64,000 nucleotides of DNA, from positions 1 through 64,000 of the forward strand of contig NZ_JACIBY010000010.1 in NCBI RefSeq assembly GCF_014195535.1, in the 5' to 3' direction. A model generated the notes under the pieces. The model worked only from the letters and a program-made list of their open reading frames with translations, made no database searches and had not been told where the DNA came from. The translations under genes were made by a program, and so were the position numbers. Source of the stretch: Runella defluvii (GTDB taxonomy: Bacteria > Bacteroidota > Bacteroidia > Cytophagales > Spirosomataceae). Positions 34,246-43,692 of the stretch are shown here, piece after piece (within the stretch, counting starts at the first letter, position 1; the number at the start of each line of letters is the position of its first letter).

Positions 34246-34256
34246 CCCAACGCCCC

Positions 34257-36902
34257 ATGCACTCCAACCCACCCCGCCTAGCCGACCGCTTTTTGCAGTT
34301 TTTCTGTGCGCCTCACTTACTGGAAGAGGTGCAGGGAGATTTGCACGAAGAATTTGAGTACCAAGTCAAACACGTGGGTGCGCGGCGCGCTCGCTGGCGT
34401 TACTGGCGCGACGTGCTGGGCTTTTTTCAGCCGCGCTATATCAAACGAAAATCCTCTCAATACCCTCAAACCTATTTATTCAGCCTCAATATGCTACGCA
34501 ATTATTTCAAAATCGCGGTTCGGAACCTGTTGAAGCACAAAGGTTACTCCTTCATCAATATCTTCGGATTGGCGACCGGCATGGCCGTAGCGATCCTGAT
34601 TGGATTATGGATATACGATGAATTATCCTTCAATACCTACCACAAGAACTACGACCGTATTGGCCAAGTGATGACTCTTATAAACCATGAGAGAGACGGT
34701 CTCGGACACAATCATTCCATGCCGTATCCTTTATCGACGGAACTCGCTATCAACTATCGGAGCCATTTTAAACATTTGGTAAAGGCCTCCTGGGTGCAGG
34801 ATTATATTCTTTCCACCGGCGAAAAGAAACTTTCCCGAAAAGGGCAGTTTATGGATCAGGAAGCACCTGAAATGCTTTCCCTAACGATGATTTACGGCTC
34901 TTGGTCGGGTCTGCAAGACCCTTATTCCATTCTGCTTTCTGCTTCCACGGCCAAAGCGCTGTTTGGCGATATAGACCCAACCAATAAACCACTGCGCTTA
35001 AATAACAAAGTAGATGTAAAAGTAACGGGAGTGTACGAAGATTTACCTTTGAATACCCAATTTCACAGCCGGGAATTTTTTGGACCTTTTGAATTGTGGG
35101 TTACCCAAAATCCTTGGATCAAAGAAAGAGCCTTACAGGATTGGAGTAACCATTTTCTGACGATATACGCCGAAATCAAGCCCAACGATACGTTTGAAAA
35201 TGTTTCTTCCATCATCAAAAATGCCGAACTCAAAAACTTGGCAAATTATAAAGAGCAAGCTGCCCAAAACCCGCAGGTTTTTCTGCAACCCATGAGCAAA
35301 TGGCATTTGTACGGATTCAGTCGTGGCGTACCTGATACAGAACCCATGCGTATGGTGTGGATCGTAGGCATTATCGGTGCCTTTGTGTTGCTTTTGGCTT
35401 GCATCAATTTCATGAATCTGAGTACGGCACGAAGCGAAAAACGGGCGAAAGAAGTAGGTGTTCGTAAAGCCATCGGTTCAGTGCGCGGACAATTGATCAA
35501 TCAATTTTTCAGCGAGTCATTTTTGATTGTCGTTCTTGCATTCATTTTAGCACTTTTGTTGGTTTTACCGATACTGCCGTGGTTTAATAACATTGCAGAA
35601 AAGCAATTGACTGTGCTTTGGGCTAATCCTTACTTTTGGCTGTTCAGTCTTAGTTTTATTTTGATTACGGGGCTATTGGCAGGCAGTTATCCAGCGCTTT
35701 ATTTATCTTCTTTTCAACCGGTAAAAGTCTTAAAAGGCACATTCCGAGTTGGACGATTTGCCTCTATTCCCCGCCAAGTATTGGTAGTTACTCAATTTAC
35801 GGTTTCTGTCACGTTGATCATCAGTACCGTTATCATTGTTAGGCAAATTCAAATCGCCAAAAATCGCTCTGTTGGCTATACGCGCGACGGTTTGATCATG
35901 CTACAAATGAAATCTGACGATTTTTATGGAAAATACGATGTATTAAGAGCTGAATTGAAAAAGACAGGTGCTGTCTATGAAATGTCGCAATCAATGGGTG
36001 CTGTGACCAACCTGGCTTCCGGAAATCAAGGATTTGAATGGAAAGGCGGCGACCCGGAAGAACAATTCGGAACGTTGGCCGTTACTCACGAACACGGAAA
36101 AACCGTCGATTGGCAATTTGTGCAGGGGCGCGATTTCTCCCGCGATTTTCCGGGAGATTCTTCGGGGTTGATCATCAATGAAGCTGCCGCAAAGCTTATG
36201 AATTTAGAACATCCCGTTGGCGAACCCGTACGCTGGACGTGGTGGAGAAACAATAAGGTATTGGATTATAAAATTCTGGGTGTCATCAAAAACATGGTAA
36301 TGGAATCACCTTATGATGCGATTGAGCCGACTGTTTTTTACATAAAAGGACACAATGGTGGTGTAAATTTTATCAATATAAAAATCAATCCTGCCGTAAG
36401 TGCAAGTGTAGCTATCCCTAAAATTGAAGCTGTTTTTAAGAAAATTGTTCCCTCCGTTCCTTTTGATTATAAATTTGTGGATGAAGAATACAATACGAAA
36501 TTTAAAGCCGAAGAGCGCATCGGTAAATTGGCTACCTTTTTCGCTATTCTGGCCATTTTCATTTCCTGTTTGGGCTTATTCGGATTAGCCTCTTTCGTGG
36601 CCGAGCAGCGCACCAAAGAAATTGGAATCCGTAAAGTATTGGGTGCCACGGTGGCGAATCTGTGGCAACTGCTCTCCAAAGATTTTGTGGTGTTGGTCAT
36701 TATTTCCTGCCTGATTGCCGCGCCGATCTCTTATTATTTCATGAATGAATGGCTCCAAAAATATACGTACCGAACCGAGATTTCGTGGTGGATTTTTGCC
36801 GCATCGGCCGCAGGGGCGCTGACCATTACGTTGCTGACGGTGAGTTTCCAAGCCATTAAAGCGGCTTTAATGAATCCGGTAAAGAGTTTGAAGACTGAAT
36901 AA
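34257..36902 (+). CDS. Orphan FtsX/MacB-type permease P7 (prefix type C)
   Basis: 881 aa from the ATG at 34257; an upstream in-frame ATG at 34206 lies in the repeat and is not used by its paralogues. Prefix 1-78 (PPRLADRFLQFFCAPHLLEE), Met79 then MLRNYFKIAVRNLLKHK. The first periplasmic domain opens SFNTYHKNYDRIGQVM and later reads LNTQFHSREFFGPFELWV. TM2 ~365-387. The second periplasmic domain carries an unusual insertion-like WTWWRNNKVLDYKILG. Tail NPVKSLKTE, the only Thr variant. It ends the PadR3 unit unless the PD40 gene 55 bp downstream is co-transcribed. Confidence 0.92.
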   Translation: MHSNPPRLADRFLQFFCAPHLLEEVQGDLHEEFEYQVKHVGARRARWRYWRDVLGFFQPRYIKRKSSQYPQTYLFSLNMLRNYFKIAVRNLLKHKGYSFINIFGLATGMAVAILIGLWIYDELSFNTYHKNYDRIGQVMTLINHERDGLGHNHSMPYPLSTELAINYRSHFKHLVKASWVQDYILSTGEKKLSRKGQFMDQEAPEMLSLTMIYGSWSGLQDPYSILLSASTAKALFGDIDPTNKPLRLNNKVDVKVTGVYEDLPLNTQFHSREFFGPFELWVTQNPWIKERALQDWSNHFLTIYAEIKPNDTFENVSSIIKNAELKNLANYKEQAAQNPQVFLQPMSKWHLYGFSRGVPDTEPMRMVWIVGIIGAFVLLLACINFMNLSTARSEKRAKEVGVRKAIGSVRGQLINQFFSESFLIVVLAFILALLLVLPILPWFNNIAEKQLTVLWANPYFWLFSLSFILITGLLAGSYPALYLSSFQPVKVLKGTFRVGRFASIPRQVLVVTQFTVSVTLIISTVIIVRQIQIAKNRSVGYTRDGLIMLQMKSDDFYGKYDVLRAELKKTGAVYEMSQSMGAVTNLASGNQGFEWKGGDPEEQFGTLAVTHEHGKTVDWQFVQGRDFSRDFPGDSSGLIINEAAAKLMNLEHPVGEPVRWTWWRNNKVLDYKILGVIKNMVMESPYDAIEPTVFYIKGHNGGVNFINIKINPAVSASVAIPKIEAVFKKIVPSVPFDYKFVDEEYNTKFKAEERIGKLATFFAILAIFISCLGLFGLASFVAEQRTKEIGIRKVLGATVANLWQLLSKDFVVLVIISCLIAAPISYYFMNEWLQKYTYRTEISWWIFAASAAGALTITLLTVSFQAIKAALMNPVKSLKTE

Positions 36903-36957
36903 AAATCCGGTTGCACTGAAATTGCACAATTCGCAAACAACTATAAGGAACATAGAT

Positions 36958-37848
36958 ATGATTAAAACCCTTCTCTTTTTTAGTGCCCTTTGGGTAAGTG
37001 ATCTCGTTTTTGGTCAATCGAAACCGGACCCGAAATACTTCAATGAGGTGCCTCCTGATACAAATCCTAAGGTATTTGCACCGGGCAGGATTTCAAAAGA
37101 AAATGAATTTGAATTCGGTTCTGTTTTCTCTAACGATAGAACTGAGTTTTACTACGGCGTAGAAATAGCCGGTAAAGCAGAAACCCGTATGATGAAATTT
37201 GAAAATGGAGGCTGGAGCTCTGCCGTTACCATTCTTTCTCACGAAGTTTACAGTTACAATGACCCTTTTCTGACACCTGACAACAGGAAGTTATTCTTCA
37301 TCTCCGACCGGCCACTGTCAGGCTCAGGGCCCAAAAAAGATTATGATATTTGGTATGTTGAACGCCAAGCCGGCACTTGGTCTGAGCCAAAGAACGCAGG
37401 CAGAAACATAAACACGGACAAGGATGAATACTACATTTCTTTTACGAAATCAGGTAAAATGTATTTCTCCTCTAACAAACCGGACAAAAATGGAGTGAAT
37501 AATTTTGACATCTATTCCTCTGAATTAAAAGATGGAGATTTTCAACCACCCGTCAAATTAGGCGTTGAAATAAATACAAGTTCGTATGAGGCCGATGTTT
37601 ATGTTGCCCCTGATGAATCTTATGTGGTATTTTCAGCCAACCGCCCAGGCGGATTGGGACAGGGGGATCTATACGTAAGTTTCCGCAAAAAAGACGGAAC
37701 CTGGTCACCTTCAAAAAGCTTAGGAAATACCATCAATACCGAAACTGACGACTTTTGCCCTTACGTAAGCCCCGATGGACAGTATCTTTTTTACGCCAGC
37801 AGGAAAGATATTTATTGGGTGTCAACTGATGTATTTAAGAAGTTGTAA
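36958..37848 (+). CDS. Exported PD40 (WD40-like) beta-propeller protein
   Basis: 296 aa from the ATG at 36958 (signal peptide MIKTLLFFSALWVSDLVFGQ). The mature protein has at least four PD40-type blades: SNDRTEFYYGVE, TPDNRKLFFISDRP, TKSGKMYFSSNKP, APDESYVVFSANRPGG and SPDGQYLFYASRKD. Such propellers occur in TolB-like and OmpA-linked envelope proteins and in sensors. It lies 55 bp downstream of P7 on the same strand and 236 bp before PadR4, so it may be read through from the PadR3 unit. If so, it is a candidate periplasmic partner for the permeases (inference). Confidence 0.85.
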   Translation: MIKTLLFFSALWVSDLVFGQSKPDPKYFNEVPPDTNPKVFAPGRISKENEFEFGSVFSNDRTEFYYGVEIAGKAETRMMKFENGGWSSAVTILSHEVYSYNDPFLTPDNRKLFFISDRPLSGSGPKKDYDIWYVERQAGTWSEPKNAGRNINTDKDEYYISFTKSGKMYFSSNKPDKNGVNNFDIYSSELKDGDFQPPVKLGVEINTSSYEADVYVAPDESYVVFSANRPGGLGQGDLYVSFRKKDGTWSPSKSLGNTINTETDDFCPYVSPDGQYLFYASRKDIYWVSTDVFKKL

Positions 37849-37938
37849 TGTAATCCCATTAAAATAGGCTATCCTAAATCCTGTCAAAAACAAGGTATAA
37901 GTCTGCTTGTTTTTTCCCTTCTTTTGTCTCACTTACCT

Positions 37939-37975
37939 TGTCCGCTTTGGTACGAATACTGTCCAAAAGCGGACA
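37939..37975 (+). promoter_or_regulatory. Operator D: two 16-bp palindromes
   Basis: Site 1 is TGTCC-N6-GTACG (37939-37954, last base off consensus) and site 2 is TGTCC-N6-GGACA (37960-37975), centres 21 bp apart. The TGGCA block starts 63 bp downstream, matching operators C and E. Confidence 0.8.
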
Positions 37976-38038
37976 TTTTTATTTTTCATTTTACGTAAAA
38001 GGACGCTGGAAAGACCCGATTTAAGGGTTGTCTTTCGT

Positions 38039-38053
38039 TGGCACGGCATTTTA
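38039..38053 (+). promoter_or_regulatory. Sigma-54-like -24 block before PadR4
   Basis: TTGGCACGG with TGGCACG at 38039-38045, a full match to the -24 half of the sigma-54 consensus; CATTTTA stands in the -12 position. PadR4 starts 46 bp downstream. Confidence 0.5.
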
Positions 38054-38084
38054 TCGACATTATCGGAGGAAATAAATTAATCCA

Positions 38085-38423
38085 ATGAAACGAACCTTTT
38101 TGGGAGAATTTGAAGAAATCGTTTTGCTAACGGTGGCTATTTTGGGCGAGGAAGCCTACGGCGTGACCGTCACGCAAGAGCTGGAGCAAAAAACGGGACG
38201 CTCGGTGGGGTTTAGCACCGTGCATACGACCCTGCAACGCCTAGAAGAGAAGGGATTTCTGGCTTCTCAGATGGGCGGTGCGACGGCCGAGCGCGGTGGA
38301 CGTCGCAAACGGTTTTTTACGGTGACGGCTGCAGGAAGAAAAGCACTGGTAGAAGTCAAACAAGTGCGAGAAGAGCTTTGGGGAGCTTTGCCCCCTCAAA
38401 CCTTGCAATTAATGGGAGGCTAA
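38085..38423 (+). CDS. PadR-family regulator PadR4
   Basis: 112 aa, MKRTFLGEFEEIVLLTVAIL, recognition region TVHTTLQRLEEKGFLAS, wing GGATAERGGRRKRFFTVT, dimer helix ALVEVKQVREELWGAL. Its TAA shares its last base with the ATG of P8 (TAATG), the tightest regulator-permease coupling in the array. A GGAGG-like element (TCGGAGGA) lies 10-15 bp before its ATG, one of the few clear Shine-Dalgarno sequences here. Confidence 0.93.
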   Translation: MKRTFLGEFEEIVLLTVAILGEEAYGVTVTQELEQKTGRSVGFSTVHTTLQRLEEKGFLASQMGGATAERGGRRKRFFTVTAAGRKALVEVKQVREELWGALPPQTLQLMGG

Positions 38424-41053
38424 TGGGCTTACGTAACACCACTCCCACGCCACCGCGCTGGGTCAGAACACTGCTGAGATGGTGGGCCGACCCCAACACT
38501 TCGGAAGAAGTAGAAGGTGATTTATTGGAATTATACAACTATTGGGTAGCAGCCGTTGGCGAGCGAAGCGCCAATTGGAAATATACCTTGAATGCCATCA
38601 AACTTTTACGTCCGTTAGCGAAAGACAAACGGGCTCACTATCCAAGAACCTATTTATACAGTCCAACGATGATACGCAATTATTTCAAAATCGCTTTTCG
38701 TAACCTTCTCAAACACAAGGGATATTCGTTTATAAATGTCGCAGGCTTGGCCATGGGTATGGCCGTGGCAATGCTCATTGGGCTTTGGGTCTGGGATGAG
38801 GTATCATATAACAAACAGTTTGGAAATTATGACCGTATTGTTCAAGTAATGCAACACCAAACGTTTGATGGTCAGGTGAATACCCAAATGGCGAACCCCT
38901 ATTTGATGGGGGAAGAAATCCGAAATAAGTACGGCAATGATTTTAAATACATTGTGATGTCGTCGTGGACAAACGGCCATATTTTGGCCTACGGTGATAA
39001 AAAACTGACCAAAACGGGCAATTATTTTGAGCCAAGCATTACCGAAATGTTGAGCCTTCAAATGCTGAAAGGTTCTCGGGCAGGCTTGAACGACGTCAAT
39101 TCGATTCTTTTGTCTGAATCGGCGGCAAAAGCGTATTTCGGCAGTGAAGACCCGATGGGTAAAGTGATGAAGATAGATAACAAAAACGACGTTAAAGTAA
39201 CGGGCGTTTACAAAGATTTGCCTTATAACTCCGATTTCAAAGATTTGACATTTCTCTTGCCATGGTCGTTGTACCTTAGCAGTCAGTCTTGGATCAAAGA
39301 AATGACCAACCCGTGGCGCAGCAATTTTACCCAAACCTACGCCATGCTGGCCGAGCACGCTGATATTGACCAAGTTTCGGCCAAAATTAAAGACGTCAAA
39401 CTACACAAAGTGCGTCCCGAAGAACGGGCCTTTAAGCCCGTGGTGTTTTTGCATCCGATGCGTAAATGGCATTTGTTTTCAGAATTCAAAGATGGAGTTA
39501 ACATCGGCGGTCGCATTGAATTTGTGTGGTTATTTGGCATTATTGGCGGGTTTGTACTGCTGTTGGCCTGCATTAATTTTATGAACCTCAGCACGGCGCG
39601 TTCCGAAAAACGCGCCAAAGAAGTAGGCGTTCGCAAAGCGGTAGGTTCGGTACGCGGACAGTTAATCAACCAGTTTTTGAGTGAATCGTTGTTAGTAACG
39701 CTCATTGCCTTGGGCGTAGCTATTTTGTTGGTACAGCTTGCTTTGCCCATGTTTAATGAAGTAGCAGACAAAAAGATGGTCATATTGTGGCAGGAGCCGC
39801 TGTTTTGGCTGTCGGCAATTGGTTTTACGGTGCTCACGGGCATCATTGCGGGGAGTTATCCCGCGTTTTATCTATCGTCGTTTCGGCCTGTGCAGGTTTT
39901 GAAGGGTACATTTCGAGTGGGGCGTTTTGCGTCGGTGCCGCGTAAAGTACTGGTAACGGTTCAGTTTACGGTGTCGGTGGCCTTGATGATTGGAACGATA
40001 GTTGTTTTCCAACAGATAGATTTTGCCAAAAAACGTCCCGCTGGCTATGCCGTTGATAAGCTTCTTTTTGTGCCTATTTCAACCCCCGATTTGGCCAACA
40101 AATACGAAGTAGTGCGCAATGATTTACTAAAAACGGGTGCTATCGCCGAGGTATCCGAATCTTCGAGCCCAATTACGAGCGTTTGGGCAATTAATAACGG
40201 CTACAGTTGGAAAGGCAAAGATCCAGGCATTCAAGGCAATTTTGCGGCGGTGTCGGCAACGCACGAATTCGGGAAAACCATTGGGTGGGAGTTAAAAGAA
40301 GGCCGTGATTTCTCACGGGAGTTTCCGACCGACTCTACTGCGATGATTCTCAACGAAACGGCCGTAAAGTTTATGGGATTGAAAAAGCCTGTTGGAGAAA
40401 TTGTAAAAATCGACGACAAAGTGTTTCACGTCATTGGGGTGGTCAAAGACATGGTGATGCAGTCGCCATACCAGCCCGTTTTTCGTACCAGTTTTGTGTT
40501 GGACTACAAAGACGTTAGTATCATCAACATTAAAATCAACGCTACGACCAGCACAAGCGATGCCTTGGCCAAAATCGAGACCGTTTTCCGCAAGCACAAC
40601 CCTGCCGCACCGTTTGAGTATCAATTTATTGATGAGGAATACGCCAAAAAATTCACCGATGAAGTTCGCATCGGCAAGTTAGCCACGTTCTTCGCCATTT
40701 TGGCCATATTCATTTCTTGCTTGGGATTGTTTGGGCTGGCGAGCTTTGTGGCCGAGCAGCGCACGAAGGAGATTGGTATTCGGAAAGTATTGGGCGCTTC
40801 GGTGTCCAACTTATGGGGACTTTTATCGAAAGAGTTTGTGATTTTGGTCGTGGTAGCCTGCGTTATTGCGGGGCCAATAACGTGGTATGGGATGAACAAC
40901 TGGATACAAAAATTTGACTACCATACCGAGATTTCATGGTGGGTATTTGTGTTTACGGCGATTTTGGCCGTTGGCATTGCTCTCCTAACGGTCAGTTTTC
41001 AAGCTATCAAAGCGGCGATGATTAATCCCGTAAAATCCTTAAAATCTGAATAA
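38423..41053 (+). CDS. Orphan FtsX/MacB-type permease P8 (prefix type D)
   Basis: 876 aa from the ATG at 38423, which overlaps the PadR4 stop by one base; a start at 38378 would lie inside PadR4 and is not supported by P9 or P10. Prefix type D (1-82: PPRWVRTLLRWWADPNTSEE, then VEGDLLELYNYWV); Met83 starts MIRNYFKIAFRNLLKHK. The first periplasmic domain opens SYNKQFGNYDRIVQVMQ, the class of P2-P4. TM2 ~367-389; tail NPVKSLKSE. Outside the prefix it is closest by eye to P2 and P4, although its prefix belongs to the P9/P10 group. Confidence 0.92.
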   Translation: MGLRNTTPTPPRWVRTLLRWWADPNTSEEVEGDLLELYNYWVAAVGERSANWKYTLNAIKLLRPLAKDKRAHYPRTYLYSPTMIRNYFKIAFRNLLKHKGYSFINVAGLAMGMAVAMLIGLWVWDEVSYNKQFGNYDRIVQVMQHQTFDGQVNTQMANPYLMGEEIRNKYGNDFKYIVMSSWTNGHILAYGDKKLTKTGNYFEPSITEMLSLQMLKGSRAGLNDVNSILLSESAAKAYFGSEDPMGKVMKIDNKNDVKVTGVYKDLPYNSDFKDLTFLLPWSLYLSSQSWIKEMTNPWRSNFTQTYAMLAEHADIDQVSAKIKDVKLHKVRPEERAFKPVVFLHPMRKWHLFSEFKDGVNIGGRIEFVWLFGIIGGFVLLLACINFMNLSTARSEKRAKEVGVRKAVGSVRGQLINQFLSESLLVTLIALGVAILLVQLALPMFNEVADKKMVILWQEPLFWLSAIGFTVLTGIIAGSYPAFYLSSFRPVQVLKGTFRVGRFASVPRKVLVTVQFTVSVALMIGTIVVFQQIDFAKKRPAGYAVDKLLFVPISTPDLANKYEVVRNDLLKTGAIAEVSESSSPITSVWAINNGYSWKGKDPGIQGNFAAVSATHEFGKTIGWELKEGRDFSREFPTDSTAMILNETAVKFMGLKKPVGEIVKIDDKVFHVIGVVKDMVMQSPYQPVFRTSFVLDYKDVSIINIKINATTSTSDALAKIETVFRKHNPAAPFEYQFIDEEYAKKFTDEVRIGKLATFFAILAIFISCLGLFGLASFVAEQRTKEIGIRKVLGASVSNLWGLLSKEFVILVVVACVIAGPITWYGMNNWIQKFDYHTEISWWVFVFTAILAVGIALLTVSFQAIKAAMINPVKSLKSE

Positions 41054-41066
41054 ACACCACCCATTT

Positions 41067-43679
41067 ATGCAGCACACGCCACCGCGCTGGGTCAGGACAC
41101 TGCTGAGATGGTGGGCCGACCCCAACACTTCGGAAGAAGTTGAAGGCGATTTATTAGAATTGTACAACTATTGGGTAGGGACTTTTGGCCAGCGAAGCGC
41201 CAATTGGAAATATACCTTGAATGCGTTGAAACTTTTACGCCCATTTGCCAAAGACAAACGGTCTCAGTATCCCACAACCTATTTATACAGTCCAACGATG
41301 TTACGTAATTATTTCAAAATCGCCTGGCGAAATTTGGTCGCAGGAAAAGGCATTTCTTTTATCAATATTACTGGCTTGGCCATCGGCATGGCGGGTACGT
41401 GCTTGATAGCATTGTGGTTGCAAAATGAGGTCAGTTTTGATACTTTTCACACAAACAAAGACCGTATTTACCAAGTATATGGCTTAGCGGCCAACGTTGA
41501 TGGGGAAGCGTATGCCATTCCTGTGACGTCGCAACCGCTAGGGCCAACCCTAAAAAAGGAGTATCCCGAAGTAGAAGCCTTTGCTCGCGTGAAGGGAACC
41601 AACAGTTTTTTGATCACAGCCAACGATAAAAGCATCTCAGGGGTTGAAGGAAACATTGTTGACCCTGATTTTTTTCAATTATTTAGTTTTCCTCTGCTGC
41701 AAGGTGGAGAAATGAAGCAGTTAGTTCATCCAAATTCCATTGTCATTACCGAAAAGTTGGCTAAAAAGCTTTTTGGAACCAAAGAGGTGCTAAACAAAAC
41801 TGTTAAAATTGATGCCTCTGACAATTTTACGGTGACAGGTGTCTTGAAGGATTTACCTTCCAATACGGACTTTCATTTTGAGTACCTACTGCCTTGGGAT
41901 TACCTAAAAAAACGCGGCGACGGGTCGATCAATGAAAGCTGGCTCAGTAACAATACCCCAACGTATCTGCTCTTAAAACCTAACACCAATGTAGCGGCTT
42001 TTGACGCAAAAATCAAAGACTTAACACGGCGCTACGCAGGGCGCAACGATGTTTGGACTCATTTTGTATTTCCACTCGACCGCTGGCATTTGTACGATGA
42101 ATTTAAAAATGGGCAATCGGTCGGTGGGCGCATTGATATGGTGCGAATGTTTGGGTTGATTGCTGCTTTTATTTTGTTGATTGCCTGCATCAATTTTATG
42201 AACCTCAGCACGGCTCGTTCCGAAAAACGTGCCAAAGAAGTGGGGATTCGGAAAGCAGTAGGGGCTGGCAAAGGGCTGCTCGTGGGCCAATTTATGATGG
42301 AAGCCTTCATGACAGCGGGCATTGCGGGGGTTCTTGCATTGTTGATTGTCCAATTGGCACTACCTTCTTTCAATACGCTCATCAATACCGAACTCATCAT
42401 TCCCTATTCCAATGTTTCATATTGGGTTTGGGTATTGGCCTTTTTGGTATTCACAAGTTTGTTGGCAGGGAGTTATCCTGCGTTTTACTTGTCGTCTTTT
42501 AACCCCATTGGAATTTTTAAAAAACAATTCAAAAAGAGCCAAGCCGCTGTGTCGCCGCGTAAGTTGTTAGTAGTGACGCAGTTTACGTTTGCTATTTTGC
42601 TCATCATTTCTACTTTGGTGGTGAGAAACCAGATACAACACGCGCAGAATAGGGCAATGGGGTATTCAAAAAATAACTTGATTCACGTTCCTTTTGTGGG
42701 TGATATTGATAAAAACTATGCATTGCTCAAGCAAGAGCTGCTCCGTTCGGGCAGTGCCGCCTCGGTGACCAAAACCATGAACCGGCTCACTGAAAGTGGC
42801 TCACGGACGTGGGGGTTACGATGGGCAGGTGAAGCGCCCAAGGACACGAACACTGCCCTTACGTTATTCAGTGCCGATGCAGACTTTGTTAAAACCGCAG
42901 GGCTACAGTTGGTAGAAGGACGAGACATTGACATCACGAAATACCCTACAGATAGTTTTTCGGTGCTTTTGAACGAAACGGCGGTTAAGTTGATGGGCTT
43001 TCAAAACCCAATTGGTCAACTCCTGTTTAGTAAATCTGGGAAAACCCAGTGGAGAGTAGTGGGAGTGGTGAAAGATTATCTGACGGGATCGCCTTACGAA
43101 GAGATACCTCCTACGGTGATTGAAGGCCCTGGGGCGTGGTTCAATACGATGCACATCAAATTAAACCCTAATCGCCCTACGGCAGATAACCTTGCTACTG
43201 CCGAGCAGATTTTTAAAAAGTTCAATGCGGCGTATCCATTTGATTATCAATTTATAGACCAAGAATACGCCAGTCAGTTTGAAAATGAACAACGGCTTAA
43301 AACCCTCTCGGGGCTCTTTGCGGTTTTAGCCATTTTTATTTCGTGTTTGGGATTATTCGGATTGGCTAGTTTTGTGGCAGAACAACGCACCAAAGAAATC
43401 GGGATTCGTAAAGTGCTGGGTGCATCTGTTCCAAATCTTTGGGGGTTGCTCTCGAAAGAATTTATCGGATTGGTAATGGTTTCGCTCGTCATTGCTTCGC
43501 CCGTCGCGTATTATTTTGCCAATGGTTGGTTGCAACAATACAGCTACCGTACCGAGATTTCGTTGTGGGTGTTTGTGTTTACGGCGATTTTGGCCGTTGG
43601 CATTACACTTCTAACGGTCAGTTATCAAGCCATGAAAGCCGCAATGGTCAACCCCGTGAAATCCTTAAAATCGGAATAA
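41067..43679 (+). CDS. Orphan FtsX/MacB-type permease P9 (prefix type D)
   Basis: 870 aa. Prefix 1-77, Met78 starts MLRNYFKIAWRNLVAGK. The first periplasmic domain opens SFDTFHTNKDRIYQVYGL, the class of P1, P5, P10 and P11 rather than that of its neighbour P8. TM2 ~357-379; coupling segment EKRAKEVGIRKAVGAGKGLL. The last block is again SCLGLFGLASFVAEQRTKEIG, tail NPVKSLKSE. The 13-bp gap and the first ~75 bp of coding sequence are the same as at the P9/P10 junction apart from single changes. No ATPase domain. Confidence 0.92.
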   Translation: MQHTPPRWVRTLLRWWADPNTSEEVEGDLLELYNYWVGTFGQRSANWKYTLNALKLLRPFAKDKRSQYPTTYLYSPTMLRNYFKIAWRNLVAGKGISFINITGLAIGMAGTCLIALWLQNEVSFDTFHTNKDRIYQVYGLAANVDGEAYAIPVTSQPLGPTLKKEYPEVEAFARVKGTNSFLITANDKSISGVEGNIVDPDFFQLFSFPLLQGGEMKQLVHPNSIVITEKLAKKLFGTKEVLNKTVKIDASDNFTVTGVLKDLPSNTDFHFEYLLPWDYLKKRGDGSINESWLSNNTPTYLLLKPNTNVAAFDAKIKDLTRRYAGRNDVWTHFVFPLDRWHLYDEFKNGQSVGGRIDMVRMFGLIAAFILLIACINFMNLSTARSEKRAKEVGIRKAVGAGKGLLVGQFMMEAFMTAGIAGVLALLIVQLALPSFNTLINTELIIPYSNVSYWVWVLAFLVFTSLLAGSYPAFYLSSFNPIGIFKKQFKKSQAAVSPRKLLVVTQFTFAILLIISTLVVRNQIQHAQNRAMGYSKNNLIHVPFVGDIDKNYALLKQELLRSGSAASVTKTMNRLTESGSRTWGLRWAGEAPKDTNTALTLFSADADFVKTAGLQLVEGRDIDITKYPTDSFSVLLNETAVKLMGFQNPIGQLLFSKSGKTQWRVVGVVKDYLTGSPYEEIPPTVIEGPGAWFNTMHIKLNPNRPTADNLATAEQIFKKFNAAYPFDYQFIDQEYASQFENEQRLKTLSGLFAVLAIFISCLGLFGLASFVAEQRTKEIGIRKVLGASVPNLWGLLSKEFIGLVMVSLVIASPVAYYFANGWLQQYSYRTEISLWVFVFTAILAVGITLLTVSYQAMKAAMVNPVKSLKSE

Positions 43680-43692
43680 ACGCCACCCATTT

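Noticed and set aside
38378-38422. Longer N-terminus for P8 starting inside PadR4
   Set aside because: The extra residues are absent from P9 and P10, and the ATG at 38423 couples to the PadR4 stop.
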